Shown: piece after piece, positions 26,200 through 36,493 of the stretch
How positions within the stretch are numbered: the first letter of the stretch is position 1
How the letters are laid out: each line of letters opens with the position of its first letter
Source of the DNA: Litorilinea aerophila
GTDB taxonomy: Bacteria; Chloroflexota; Anaerolineae; Caldilineales; Caldilineaceae
Direction: 5' to 3'
Length of the DNA stretch: 56,383 nucleotides
NCBI GenBank assembly: GCA_945897075.1
Contig: CAMDEX010000008.1
Location: forward strand, 1-56,383
The notes under the pieces: generated by a model
The model's database searches: none
What the model was told of the DNA's origin: nothing
What the model saw: only the letters and a program-made list of their open reading frames with translations
Made by a program: the position numbers and the translations under genes

Positions 26200-28524
26200 A
26201 TGGGTCTATCCTCGACGAGAGTATCCAAACGATCCGCCTGGTCACGATCCACTTGGCCCTGGCTGATCGCGCTCATCTGTCTGGCCGCCGCGGGTGGCTG
26301 GCTGTTTTTGCGCGCGGATCAACCCAGCCGAACCCTGGACGCATCCAGCCCGGTGGCAGCACTTGTCCGTGGCACTGTGGCGCGTATGGACAGTTCTGCT
26401 TTTACGTATAGCGACGGTTGGAAGATTTCCCCCGCAGGTGCCGACCCCAGCGAGCCGGACGATCCCTGGAACAAGCCTGCGGGACGGCTGACCTTTCCGT
26501 ATAGCGGGCGGGAACTGGCGCTGCAACTGGCGGTGGGTGACTATTGGGGCTATCTTTTTGTGACGGTGGACGGCGCAGCGGCCAATCGGCTGGCAGTCAT
26601 CCCCGGCAACACAAATAGCCTGGGCAAAGCCGCAGGCTACAAGCCGCTTCTCGCCCCGGAGCGGCAAACCGATGCGGGAGCAGCGGCGCTTTGGGTGCCC
26701 GTCCACCGCGCGGCGGACGACGGCCCGCATACAGTCCAGATCGAAGTCTGGCGCAGTTGGGGACAGACACCCCTGCGCGGCGTGGCGGTGGATGCGCTGC
26801 CAATCTCCTATCTGCCCCTCTGGCCCGCGGCGCTCTTTGCTCTGGGAGCGATCTGGTCGCTCTACTTCGGATTTAAGAATAGAACGCGGATTGCGCGGAT
26901 GCAGCGGATAGAAGCGGATACGGATTCTAGAAATCTATCTGCTTTATTCCAATCCGCTTTTATCCGCCCGATCCGCGCAATCCGCGTTCTATTCCCGCAT
27001 CCTGCCCCATCTGTGTTCATCCGTGTTCGTCCGTGGCTGATTCAGTTCTGGCCCATTGCGCTGCTGCTGATCGGGGCGGGCGTCTTCCTCGACAGTTGGC
27101 TGCTGACCGATGTGGGGCTGGCCCTGCTGGCCCTGGCCGCGCTCTCCCGCCCGGAGTTGTGGGTGGCGGCGCTGCTCTTTGGCCTGCCCTTCTATTTGTA
27201 TCCCCTGCCGATTTTGCCAGGGCGGGGGTTGAATCTGATTGAAGTCGGTGTTTGGGGCGGGCTGGCGATTTTGGGAATGCGGAATGTGTGGCAGGGGGCA
27301 GGGGGCAGGTGGCAGGGGGCAGGTGGCAGGCGGCAGGTGGCAGGTGGCAAGTCGTCAATCGCAAGTATGCAGGAAAAATCTCTCGCAGAGACGCAGAGCC
27401 GCAGAGAAAAAACCGCGGCGCTGCCCACGCCATACGCAATATCCAATCTCCAATACCTCCTCTTTCTTCTCCTCTGGTCGCTCCTCTGCGCTTTGGCTGC
27501 CAACTATTCCGGGCTGGCCCTGCGCGAATGGCGCACGGTTTTTCTGGCCGCGGGTGGCTTTGCCCTGCTGCTGGGCAGCGTCTTGGCGCAGTCGGACGAT
27601 CCGGCGCGCAGTCGCCGCGTTCTGTTCAATGGCTGGCTGGCGGGCGGAACGGCGGTGGCGCTCTTCGCGCTCTGGCAGTTTGTCAGCGGCGAGATGCTCA
27701 TTCAGGCCGAGGGTGTGGCACGGGTGCGCGGACTCTATGGCTCGCCCAACAATCTGGCCCTCTATTTGGAGCGGACGCTGGCGGTGGGGATTGGTTATTG
27801 GGGGATTGGGGATTGGGGATTGGGGATTGGGCGGGAGGCTCGGACTACCCAATCCCCAAGCCCCAATCCCCAATCCCTGCTCCTCTTGCCCCAGTTGGCC
27901 GCACTCGTGCTTACTTTTAGCAAAGGCGCGCTCTTTCTGGGGATTCCGGCGCTGCTACTCGTGCTGGCGGTTGGCGGGGTTGTTCTGTTGGCCCGGCAGG
28001 GGAAATCGTTGCGCTTGCTTTGGTGGCTGGTGGGGATTGGCGGGATTGTTGCCCTGGGGCTGTTGCCCTTTCTGGGCGCGGAGAGATTCCGTTTGCTCTT
28101 TGATTTTGGCGCAGGGACGACGGGAGGGCTACGCCTCAATCTGTGGCGCAGCGCGTGGGCGATGGCGCTCGATCACCCCTGGCTGGGCGTGGGGCCGGAC
28201 AATTTTCTCTACGCCTATCGCAGCGGCTACATTCTGCCCACAGCCTGGCAAGACCCCAATCTGAACCACCCGCACAATTTCGTGCTGGACTGGTGGACGC
28301 GTCTGGGGCTGCCGGGGTTGCTGCTGGCTGGGTTGTGGCTGGGGACGGGTGTGCGCCAACTGTGGCAACGGCTACGCAGCGGGGCGGATGCTGGGTTGGC
28401 ACTGGGCTGTCTGGCCGCTATCGCCGCGGCCCTGGCCCACGGGCTGATCGACGCGTCGTATGCGTTGCCGGATTTGATGATTGTGTGGGTGTTGCTGCTT
28501 TCCGGCGACAAAGAGACTGCGTAG
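26200..28524 (+). CDS. O-antigen ligase/polymerase (Wzy_C) family membrane protein with in-frame repeat insertions
   Basis: The 774-residue protein begins with a membrane helix and an extracytoplasmic domain (residues about 45-215), then about ten membrane helices. Near the C-terminus ALDHPWLGVGPDNFLYAYR and NHPHNFVLDWWTRLGLPG form the Wzy_C signature. Such enzymes join or polymerise surface polysaccharides. Residues about 227-265, 364-403 and 534-559 are translated from intergenic-type repeats, and each lies in a loop between predicted helices. The reading frame stays open throughout. Confidence 0.75.
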   Translation: MGLSSTRVSKRSAWSRSTWPWLIALICLAAAGGWLFLRADQPSRTLDASSPVAALVRGTVARMDSSAFTYSDGWKISPAGADPSEPDDPWNKPAGRLTFPYSGRELALQLAVGDYWGYLFVTVDGAAANRLAVIPGNTNSLGKAAGYKPLLAPERQTDAGAAALWVPVHRAADDGPHTVQIEVWRSWGQTPLRGVAVDALPISYLPLWPAALFALGAIWSLYFGFKNRTRIARMQRIEADTDSRNLSALFQSAFIRPIRAIRVLFPHPAPSVFIRVRPWLIQFWPIALLLIGAGVFLDSWLLTDVGLALLALAALSRPELWVAALLFGLPFYLYPLPILPGRGLNLIEVGVWGGLAILGMRNVWQGAGGRWQGAGGRRQVAGGKSSIASMQEKSLAETQSRREKTAALPTPYAISNLQYLLFLLLWSLLCALAANYSGLALREWRTVFLAAGGFALLLGSVLAQSDDPARSRRVLFNGWLAGGTAVALFALWQFVSGEMLIQAEGVARVRGLYGSPNNLALYLERTLAVGIGYWGIGDWGLGIGREARTTQSPSPNPQSLLLLPQLAALVLTFSKGALFLGIPALLLVLAVGGVVLLARQGKSLRLLWWLVGIGGIVALGLLPFLGAERFRLLFDFGAGTTGGLRLNLWRSAWAMALDHPWLGVGPDNFLYAYRSGYILPTAWQDPNLNHPHNFVLDWWTRLGLPGLLLAGLWLGTGVRQLWQRLRSGADAGLALGCLAAIAAALAHGLIDASYALPDLMIVWVLLLSGDKETA
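26878..26993. repeat. ATAGAACGCGGATT palindromic element inside a coding region
   Basis: A perfect 23-bp inverted repeat (26878-26900 with 26971-26993) bounds a 116-bp element. A related 110-bp copy lies at 39337-39446 and a half copy near 37275-37326. Confidence 0.85.
27291..27408. repeat. GGCAGGT heptamers and CGCAGAG units inside a coding region
   Basis: About eight GGCAGGT/GGCAGGG 7-mers (27291-27350) are followed by CGCAGAG-type units (27379-27408). The first type matches the CCACCTG repeat at 2113-2180 on the other strand. Confidence 0.8.
27799..27877. repeat. GGGGATT heptamer inverted repeat inside a coding region
   Basis: GGGGATT units on the left face CCCAATC/CCCCAAT units on the right across a 16-bp spacer. 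The same family fills the gap at 32279-32350. Confidence 0.85.
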
Positions 28525-28540
28525 GCATAGATGAGAATTT

Positions 28541-28573
28541 CTTCATCTCTACTTCATCTTACGGGTGCATACT
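28541..28573 (+). promoter_or_regulatory. Response-regulator box and -10 upstream of the regulator gene
   Basis: CTTCAT repeats directly at 28541-28546 and 28552-28557 (11-bp period). CATACT (28568-28573) starts 16 bp after the second copy and ends 6 nt before the ATG at 28580. The layout matches 30717-30749. Confidence 0.65.
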
Positions 28574-28579
28574 ACTGCT

Positions 28580-29263
28580 ATGCGTGTGCTGCTTGTTGAA
28601 GACGAACCGAAGATTTCCGCATACGTCAAACGCGGGCTGGAAGAATGTGGCTACGCGGTGGACGCTGTTTTCAATGGGCGCGATGCGCTGGATTGGTGCG
28701 CCGCCACGCCCTACGATCTGATGATTCTCGATATTCTTCTGCCGGTGCTGGATGGGTTGACTGTCTGCCGCCAACTGCGCCAACAGAACAATCGGCTGCC
28801 GATTCTGATGCTCACTGCGCGGGACGCGGTGGCGGATCGGGTGGCAGGGCTAGACGCCGGTGCTGACGACTATCTGGTCAAACCCTTTGCGCTGGCTGAA
28901 CTCTTTGCCCGTCTGCGCGCGCTGGCCCGGCGGGGCAACGAGCAGTCCAAGTCCCCGCTTCTCCAATTCGCCGATCTGAGCTTGGACACGCGCACCCGTC
29001 AGGTACGGCGTGGGGAGCGGACAATCGAATTGGCTTCCAAAGAAAGCGCAGTACTGGAATGTCTGCTGCGCGAACCAGAACGGGTGTTGAGCCGAACGCA
29101 GATTGCCGAACACGTCTGGAGTTATGACAAGGACAACCAATCGAATGTGGTGGATGTCTACATTCGCACTCTGCGCCGTAAGATCGACGATCCTTTTGCG
29201 CAAAAACTGATTCGCACAGTGCGGGGGGTAGGCTATTGCCTGTCACTGCATGAAACGCATTAA
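28580..29263 (+). CDS. OmpR-family response regulator
   Basis: The 227-residue protein has a receiver domain: acidic pocket VEDEP, phospho-acceptor D51 in MILDILLP, and conserved Lys in DDYLVKPF. A winged-helix DNA-binding domain follows, with QIAEHVWSYDKDNQSNVVDV, then YIRTLRRKID and RTVRGVGYCL. Phosphorylation by the overlapping kinase would promote dimer binding to direct repeats. The start at 28580 is 6 nt after the -10. It overlaps the kinase gene by 14 nt. Confidence 0.92.
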   Translation: MRVLLVEDEPKISAYVKRGLEECGYAVDAVFNGRDALDWCAATPYDLMILDILLPVLDGLTVCRQLRQQNNRLPILMLTARDAVADRVAGLDAGADDYLVKPFALAELFARLRALARRGNEQSKSPLLQFADLSLDTRTRQVRRGERTIELASKESAVLECLLREPERVLSRTQIAEHVWSYDKDNQSNVVDVYIRTLRRKIDDPFAQKLIRTVRGVGYCLSLHETH

Positions 29264-30653
29264 AACCCTGCGCGCGCGCTTTGCGCTCTGGTTCACGCTG
29301 CTCATCCTGGCATTCCTGGCCGCGCTGGGTGGATTCGTCTATTTCACCCTCAGCCGCAGTCTGTACGACGCGCTGGACGATGCGCTCGTCCTTAGCGCCG
29401 AGCAGGTGTATGCCAGCCTACGCGAAGATGACGGCAGCCTGCTTATGCCTCTGGCCGCGGCCAACGCGCCCGATCTGGTCGAATTTGATGCCTTTATCCA
29501 GCGCGGTCTGACGCTGATCGTCTTTTCCCCGACAGGCGCAGTCTTGCAGGCAGTTGGCCCTTTTCGCCGTGAACCCTTCCCCGTCCCCCTTTCCCCTGCG
29601 CAAACCAACCCCCAAACCCGTACCGGTCAGAGTGGAAACGATCCGATCCGGGTTTATGACCTGCCCATCAACGATGGCGGCCAGACCGTCGGTTGGGTGC
29701 AGACGATGCAAAGTCTGGTCAGCGTCGAGGATGCGTTGGATCGTCTGCGCACGGCTCTTTTCATCGGCAGCAGCCTGCTCTCCCTGCTGGCGGGTGTGGC
29801 GGGCTACTTTCTGGCTGGCCGCGCCCTGGCCCCAATTGATGAGATTACCAACACTGCCCGGCGCATCTCGACTGCCGAACTTTCGGCGCGTCTGAACCTG
29901 CCGGATACAGGCGACGAGGTAAGCCGTCTGGCCGCCACCTTTGACGAGATGCTGGCGCGCATTGAGACAGGCTTCGACAGGGAACGCCGTTTCACCGCCG
30001 ACGCTTCCCACGAACTGCGCACACCGTTGACTGCGATGAAGACGATCCTGGAGATGGTACGCACAGGCGAGCGATCTCCGGCAGAGTACCGCCGGGCATT
30101 GGACGACCTGGCCGAGGAGACCGACCGGCTGCACGCTTTGGTACAAGAATTGTTGCAATTGGCCCGCGGCGAAGGCGGAGGGAAACTTCAGAGGGAGGAG
30201 ATCGATCTCACCCTTTTGCTTGCGGATGTGGTCGATTCTTTGCGCCCAGTGATGCAAAACAAAGGCATCGATCTGCGCTCTGATTTGCCCCCCTCGCTGA
30301 TCATTTCCGGCGATACGGACCAGCTAATCCGTCTCTTCGTCAATCTATTGGACAACGCTCTCAACTATACAGAGAAGGGAACGATCAGCCTATCGGCCCA
30401 ACAGATAGACGGATACGTGAGCGTAGACGTCGCAGATACGGGCATCGGCATCCCATCTGAACATTTGCCCCACATTTTTGAACGTTTTTACAGGGTAGAA
30501 TCAGCCCGATCTTCGCGTGGGGCTGGATTGGGGTTGTCCATCGCCGCGCAGATCGTCCAGGCGCATGGCGGCAGGCTGACGGTTCAGAGTGAGGTGGGGC
30601 AGGGGACGACCTTCTCCGTCTATTTGTCTAGCTACTCAGCCACCCCACCCTAA
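29250..30653 (+). CDS. Sensor histidine kinase
   Basis: The 467-residue kinase has two membrane helices flanking an extracytoplasmic region of about 130 residues, then a HAMP domain (RALAPIDEITNTARRISTAE). The H box DASHELRTPLTA carries phospho-acceptor H254. The N box is NLLDNALNYTE, G1 is VDVADTGIGIP and G2 is GAGLGLSIAAQIV. It phosphorylates the regulator encoded just upstream. The sensed signal is unknown. Confidence 0.92.
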   Translation: MKRIKTLRARFALWFTLLILAFLAALGGFVYFTLSRSLYDALDDALVLSAEQVYASLREDDGSLLMPLAAANAPDLVEFDAFIQRGLTLIVFSPTGAVLQAVGPFRREPFPVPLSPAQTNPQTRTGQSGNDPIRVYDLPINDGGQTVGWVQTMQSLVSVEDALDRLRTALFIGSSLLSLLAGVAGYFLAGRALAPIDEITNTARRISTAELSARLNLPDTGDEVSRLAATFDEMLARIETGFDRERRFTADASHELRTPLTAMKTILEMVRTGERSPAEYRRALDDLAEETDRLHALVQELLQLARGEGGGKLQREEIDLTLLLADVVDSLRPVMQNKGIDLRSDLPPSLIISGDTDQLIRLFVNLLDNALNYTEKGTISLSAQQIDGYVSVDVADTGIGIPSEHLPHIFERFYRVESARSSRGAGLGLSIAAQIVQAHGGRLTVQSEVGQGTTFSVYLSSYSATPP

Positions 30654-30688
30654 CCCTCCCCAAATTGGGGGAGGCTGGGAGGGGTGAG
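30642..30688. repeat. CCTCCCC/GGGGAGG hairpin after the kinase gene
   Basis: CCTCCCC and GGGGAGG arms with flanking CACCC/GGGGTG can pair. No T-run follows, so termination is not clear. Confidence 0.5.
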
Positions 30689-30716
30689 CCGCCGCAGTGA
30701 AGAAATCTGTGGGTGA

Positions 30717-30749
30717 CTTCATCTGGGCTTCATTTTGTTCTCCTATACT
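30717..30749 (+). promoter_or_regulatory. Response-regulator box and -10 upstream of the lipoprotein gene
   Basis: CTTCAT is repeated at 30717-30722 and 30728-30733 (11-bp period). TATACT (30744-30749) starts 16 bp after the second copy, the same spacing as at 28541-28573. A 67-nt leader follows. Confidence 0.65.
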
Positions 30750-30816
30750 CAAAGCCAGTGGCACACAGTCCACAGCGTTGAGTCAACAGAGAATCATTCC
30801 AAAAGGAGAGCAAGTC

Positions 30817-31596
30817 ATGTACACGAAAACTACGGTTGTTTTGCTTGGGATTGTGCTGCTGGCAGCAGCCTGCGCCTATCCCCCACCGCCGATGGCCGCG
30901 CCGCGCCCTGCTGCGCAAGCAAGCGCCGAAAGCACGCCTCTCAAAGCCGCCAAACTGAATATCGAGCACAATGCAACGGACGAGGATACAGGCTTTCAGG
31001 GCTTTGTGGACAGCGAGGGTTGGCAAAGTCTTACCTTCACCGGCCCTGGGGGCGAGGCGCTTTCGCTCACTGGCCGGGGGGCACTGAGCAATCTGGGGCT
31101 GACCGAACTCTTTTTTGAGACTGTCGAACCAGCCAACGCAGATGTGCCTTTGGCCGAGATGTTGGCGCTGTTGCCGGAGGGGGAGTACACAATTGAGGGA
31201 GCGGCTATTGAGTCGGGCGAGAGCAAAGGGCAGACAACGGGGACGGCCTGGCTGACCCACCAAATCCCGGCGGGGCCGACGCTTCTATCGCCAGAGGCAG
31301 AGGCCGTCGTCTCGGCCAGCGACGATCTGATCGTCAGTTGGAGTCCGGTCACGGCGACAATCAGCGGCGGCGATGTGACGATCATCGCCTATCAACTCAT
31401 CATCGAACGCGACGAGAAGCCGCATCCCCACATGATCGGGAAGTTCGGGTTAAGCATCTATCTCCCGGCCACTGTGACAAGCATCCCCATTCCCAGTGAA
31501 TTTCTGGAACCTGGGACATCCTACAAGTGGGAGGTGCTGGCTATCGAAGAAAGCGGCAACCAGACGCTCTCTTCCAGCGCATTTCGCACTGAATAG
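30817..31596 (+). CDS. Secreted lipoprotein of unknown function, likely target of the two-component system
   Basis: The 259-residue protein has a lipoprotein signal (TTVVLLGIVLLAAACAY) with the lipidated Cys in LAAAC. A first domain contains NIEHNATDEDTGFQGF and repeated small beta motifs. The C-terminal part (SWSPVTATISGGDVTIIAYQ, SYKWEVLAIEESGNQT) resembles a fibronectin type III fold. AAGGAG lies 9 nt before the ATG. The promoter box implies control by the adjacent regulator. No enzymatic motif is visible. Confidence 0.7.
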   Translation: MYTKTTVVLLGIVLLAAACAYPPPPMAAPRPAAQASAESTPLKAAKLNIEHNATDEDTGFQGFVDSEGWQSLTFTGPGGEALSLTGRGALSNLGLTELFFETVEPANADVPLAEMLALLPEGEYTIEGAAIESGESKGQTTGTAWLTHQIPAGPTLLSPEAEAVVSASDDLIVSWSPVTATISGGDVTIIAYQLIIERDEKPHPHMIGKFGLSIYLPATVTSIPIPSEFLEPGTSYKWEVLAIEESGNQTLSSSAFRTE

Positions 31597-31637
31597 CTGT
31601 AGGTTGGGTTCTTGCCGCCGGGAAAGCAGGGTAGCTG

Positions 31638-31701
31638 GGTTGGGTGAATGGCTGTGCTACTGATGGGAATGGGGTCTTGTCCGCGTGCCATTCACCCAAC
31701 C
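31638..31701. repeat. 15-bp inverted repeat between convergent genes
   Basis: GGTTGGGTGAATGGC (31638-31652) is the exact reverse complement of 31687-31701. It sits between the convergent lipoprotein and thioredoxin genes and may end transcription from both sides. Confidence 0.75.
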
Positions 31702-31743
31702 TACACAATCCATCGCCTCCATTTGATGATACCCGATGGTTGT

Positions 31744-32271
31744 CTACCGCGCAATCTCCACAATCCCCTCGGCCAGAATCGCGCTGTTGATCTCCCCGGC
31801 GTGGACTTGGCGAATGATTCCCTGGCTGTCAATGAAAAAAGTGGTGGGCAGGCCCAGAATGCGGTATTCCCGCCCGACAGTCATATCCCCATCCAACAGA
31901 ATGGGGAAAGTAATGCCAAACTCTTCTAAGAATTTCCCCACAACCGCGCCCTCCTCGCCCTGATCCACACCCACAACCAGCAGATCGTCGCCGTAGCGTT
32001 GGTAGGCGGCTTGCAGCGCGGGCATCTCTGCCCGGCACGGGCGACACCAGGTGGCCCAGAAGTTGAGGATCAGCGGCGTACCGCGCAGTTCGCTCAGGCT
32101 GACTTTCTCGTCTGTATCGAAACGGATAAGGGTGAAATCGGGCGCGGGGTGATTGACCGCAGGTTGCGGTGCGCGCACAGCCGGGGACGCGTCCACAGGC
32201 AGCCGCGTGTACCAGAGCCAGCCGCTGCCGAGGAGGAGGATTGCGAAGAAAGCGAGAGTCCAGCGGTTCAT
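31744..32271 (-). CDS. TlpA/ResA-like thiol-disulfide oxidoreductase
   Basis: The 175-residue protein has one N-terminal membrane anchor (LAFFAILLLGSGWLWY) and an outward-facing thioredoxin domain. The active site WATWCRPCR has C76 and C79. The cis-Pro loop is GLPTTFFID. Such proteins reduce disulfides outside the cell, for example in cytochrome c or CuA maturation. The start at 32271 excludes an upstream frame through repeats. It follows the gnd gene. Confidence 0.88.
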   Translation of the reverse strand: MNRWTLAFFAILLLGSGWLWYTRLPVDASPAVRAPQPAVNHPAPDFTLIRFDTDEKVSLSELRGTPLILNFWATWCRPCRAEMPALQAAYQRYGDDLLVVGVDQGEEGAVVGKFLEEFGITFPILLDGDMTVGREYRILGLPTTFFIDSQGIIRQVHAGEINSAILAEGIVEIAR

Positions 32272-32278
32272 AGTAATT

Positions 32279-32350
32279 GGGGATTGGGGAACGGGGATCG
32301 GGGACTGGGCCGTTTCCCAGTCTCCAGTCCCCGATCCCCAGTCCCCAGCC
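32279..32350. repeat. GGGGATT-type heptamer inverted repeat
   Basis: GGGGATT, GGGGAAC, GGGGATC and GGGGACT units face CCAGTCC/CCGATCC units. It fills the gap between the gnd and thioredoxin genes. Confidence 0.85.
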
Positions 32351-32353
32351 TCC

Positions 32354-33778
<1,425 letters not shown>

Positions 33779-33907
33779 AGAAATTCACTCGCTTTCGTGG
33801 GTGGAGAGTTGGTTTTTCGACGCGGCTGCCGCGTCAACCTGACCACAGTCTACAATGCCCAGGGCGGGAAGTCAACGCGTGAGGCGAACGGCTACACCAG
33901 CCCCGTC

Positions 33908-35188
33908 CTACGCCAATCGCGTCTCGTCCACATAAGGAATCGTCATCGGCCCTTCGGGTAGGACGGCGATGGGTATGTCTGGCCCTAATTCCGCCACGCG
34001 CTGGGCAATGTAGGCGTTCAGCTCACCAATCGGCGTCAGATGGGCCTGGCGCGCCTGCTCCGGCGACAGTTCGCTGTAGAGCGACACCTTCGCCCGCAGC
34101 AGCACCTGGGCCAGTTTTTGAATCTGCCACTGATCCAGCTTGTGGAAACCTGGCGCGTAGACCGCGTCCAGCATGGCTTGGGCCGATGTGTACTCGGCCA
34201 GCATAGCGGCAAAGTTGCCGTGGCTGGGGAAGCCGTCGTTGCAGCGCGCCACAGTGACAATCTCGCCCCCTGCGACCACAATCTCCGCGGCCGCGCACAT
34301 CCCCTTCACCGATTGGTAAAGATTCTGGTCCAACGGATAGCCGCTGTTGCTGGTGATCACCAGCGGGTAGCGTCCCGCACAGGCCACCATCGCCGTCTCT
34401 TTGGCAAAGACGCAGCCCGCCTCGTGGCTGGCGATCACATCCCCGCAGTAGAAGCGGGTGATCTGCTGCTGGTGGTTGAGGGTCACATTGAGCAGAAAAT
34501 CCACGGGCAGGGCCGACCCCATGCGCCGGATGTGGGCCTGGGTGGGGTTGCCATCCAGCAGCCCCCACACACTGCGCGGATGGCCGATCATCTCGGCCCG
34601 GTGGTAGTGCAGGATCGAGGCCAAATCGGCCACACCGGGGAAGACCGCTTTGTAGCCGCCCGAATAGCCGGCCATAAAGTGGGGTTCGATGAAGCCGATG
34701 AGGATGCGCCGGTCTGCCTCCACATAGGCCCGGTTCATCCAGAGCGCGGGCGCGCCATCCCCGGCAGGGCGGACCTCGGCCATTGTCGCTTTGTCATAGG
34801 CGTTGTGGTTGACCACCCGGTAGCGAGCCGCCACCTCTGGCCCGACGATGCGGGCGATCTCTTCCGGTGTGTTGGGGCGGTGGGTGCCTGTGCCGACGAT
34901 GACGGTGAAATTTTCGGCGGGTACGTGGCTCAGTTCGGCAAAGAGCCAGGGCAGCAGCCGATCCGAGGGCAGGGCGCGCGTGCCATCGGCGATAACGACC
35001 GCCACCCGGTCTGTGGCTGCGATTTTCTCGGCCAGCGGGCCACTGCCGATGGGCGCGCGCACGGCTTCCACAAAGCCCGCGTGTTCGTCTGCCAGCCCCG
35101 GCACAAACTGGGGGCGCAGCACAGTGACATTTTCGCCCGGCACGTCCACGTCCAGCCCGTCTCGGCCATATTGCAGGTGAATTTTCAT
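33908..35188 (-). CDS. LarA-like nickel-dependent racemase family protein
   Basis: The 426-residue protein resembles LarA, whose nickel-pincer cofactor racemises lactate or related 2-hydroxyacids. Motifs include VAVVIADGTRALPSDRLLP, IVGTGTHRPNTPEEI, NHNAYDKATM and GFIEPHFMAGYSGGYKAVFP. Histidines and a lysine at these places bind the cofactor in LarA. No larB, larC or larE cofactor genes are seen nearby. AGGAGTG precedes the start at 35188. The neighbouring enolase-superfamily gene suggests hydroxyacid or sugar-acid catabolism. Confidence 0.8.
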   Translation of the reverse strand: MKIHLQYGRDGLDVDVPGENVTVLRPQFVPGLADEHAGFVEAVRAPIGSGPLAEKIAATDRVAVVIADGTRALPSDRLLPWLFAELSHVPAENFTVIVGTGTHRPNTPEEIARIVGPEVAARYRVVNHNAYDKATMAEVRPAGDGAPALWMNRAYVEADRRILIGFIEPHFMAGYSGGYKAVFPGVADLASILHYHRAEMIGHPRSVWGLLDGNPTQAHIRRMGSALPVDFLLNVTLNHQQQITRFYCGDVIASHEAGCVFAKETAMVACAGRYPLVITSNSGYPLDQNLYQSVKGMCAAAEIVVAGGEIVTVARCNDGFPSHGNFAAMLAEYTSAQAMLDAVYAPGFHKLDQWQIQKLAQVLLRAKVSLYSELSPEQARQAHLTPIGELNAYIAQRVAELGPDIPIAVLPEGPMTIPYVDETRLA

Positions 35189-35223
35189 GGTTGCACTCCT
35201 GGGGTAGCGAATTTTCTGATCTC

Positions 35224-35283
35224 TCAATCTCCCAATCTCTGCCGGAGATTGGGAGATTGAGAGATTGGGAGATTGAGAGATTG
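35224..35283. repeat. GATTGGGA/GATTGAGA 8-mer inverted repeat
   Basis: 8-bp units in both orientations fill the gap between the LarA-like and enolase-superfamily genes. Confidence 0.8.
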
Positions 35284-35286
35284 TCG

Positions 35287-36453
35287 TTAAACGTAAAACG
35301 TCCGATCCGTGGGCGGGGTGCGCAGGCCGGGGTGGCGAGCCAGGACGCTCTCGTCCACGTCAAAGCCCAGGCCGGGGCGATCCGGCAGGATGAAATAGCC
35401 GTTCTCGATGGGCAGGGGATGGGAAAGGCATTCGTCCCGCCAGGGCACGTCTTTCAGCATAAACTCCTGGCGGAAGAAGTTGGGGATAGTCGCCATGACG
35501 TGGGCCGAGGCGATGCTGGAAAACGGCCCGTTGGGATTGTGGGGGGCGATGGGAATGTTATAGGCTTCGGCCATCGTTGCAATTTTGCGCAACTCGCTGA
35601 TGCCGCCGCAGCGGGTAATGTCGGGCATAAGAACGTCGGCGGCGTGCAGGTCCAGGATGCGTTTTGCCATAAAGCGGCTGTGCAGCCGTTCACCTACACA
35701 AACGGGGATCGGGATACGTGCGCGGATGTCGGCGATGGCTTCCGGCGTTTCGGGCAGGGCAGGCTCTTCGTACCACATCAGATTGAGCTTCAGCGCCGCC
35801 AGCCGGTGGGCCATCTCCACCGCGGTCGGCCCGTTGAGAAAGGCGTGGGTCTCAATCGCCATCGCCACGTCCGGCCCCACCGCTTCCCCCACCGCCGCCA
35901 CCAGACTGATGGCCAGCCGCTTCTGTTCTTCGCTCAGCCCGTTGTTGTCGTTCAGGTCGTTGCCGTAGCCGTAGTTGATGTGGGCGAAGGGGTCAAATTT
36001 GAGGGCGGTGAAGCCCTGGGCCACCACTTCCCGCGCCTGGCGGGCGTAGTCCTCGGCCCGGTGGCCGCCGTCAATGAACCAGTAGTTGGCATAGAGTTGG
36101 ATGCGCTGGCGGTAGACCCCGCCCAGCAGTTCGTAGACCGGTGCGCCCAGAGCCTTGCCTTTGATATCCCAGAGCGCAATGTCCACCGCACTGATGGCCG
36201 AGAGCAGGGGACCCGCCTGACCCATCCAGTGCATATCCCGGTAGAGTTTGGTCCACAGGAAGTCGATGCGTCGGGCATCCTGGCCGATGATGTAGCGGCC
36301 CACGTGCTGGCAGGCGGCTTCGATCAGGGGCGAGCCGGGCCAATTGGTCGCTTCCCCCCAGCCGTGAATGCCTGCGTCCGTCTCAATTTTGATCAGCGTC
36401 CAGTTGTACTTGACGCCCTCGACGAGGAAGGTTTTGACATCGGTAATCTGCAT
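35287..36453 (-). CDS. Mandelate racemase/muconate lactonizing enzyme family protein
   Basis: The 388-residue enolase-superfamily enzyme has an N-terminal capping domain and a beta-barrel. Barrel motifs include GFTALKFDPF, AIETHAFLNG, LMWYEEPALPE, PVCVGERLHSR and MPDITRCGGI. The ligands D/E/E pattern and the IAPHNPNGP histidine resemble galactonate/gluconate dehydratases. It probably dehydrates a sugar acid. The exact substrate is not clear. The start at 36453 has GGAGAG 9 nt upstream. Confidence 0.85.
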   Translation of the reverse strand: MQITDVKTFLVEGVKYNWTLIKIETDAGIHGWGEATNWPGSPLIEAACQHVGRYIIGQDARRIDFLWTKLYRDMHWMGQAGPLLSAISAVDIALWDIKGKALGAPVYELLGGVYRQRIQLYANYWFIDGGHRAEDYARQAREVVAQGFTALKFDPFAHINYGYGNDLNDNNGLSEEQKRLAISLVAAVGEAVGPDVAMAIETHAFLNGPTAVEMAHRLAALKLNLMWYEEPALPETPEAIADIRARIPIPVCVGERLHSRFMAKRILDLHAADVLMPDITRCGGISELRKIATMAEAYNIPIAPHNPNGPFSSIASAHVMATIPNFFRQEFMLKDVPWRDECLSHPLPIENGYFILPDRPGLGFDVDESVLARHPGLRTPPTDRTFYV

Positions 36454-36493
36454 TCGATGACTCTCCATGGATGGGTGAGATGAAGGGGTGCTG

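Noticed and set aside
34040..36483. Long plus-strand ORFs opposite the LarA-like and enolase-superfamily genes
   Set aside because: They mirror well-supported minus-strand genes and have no recognisable motifs or ribosome sites.
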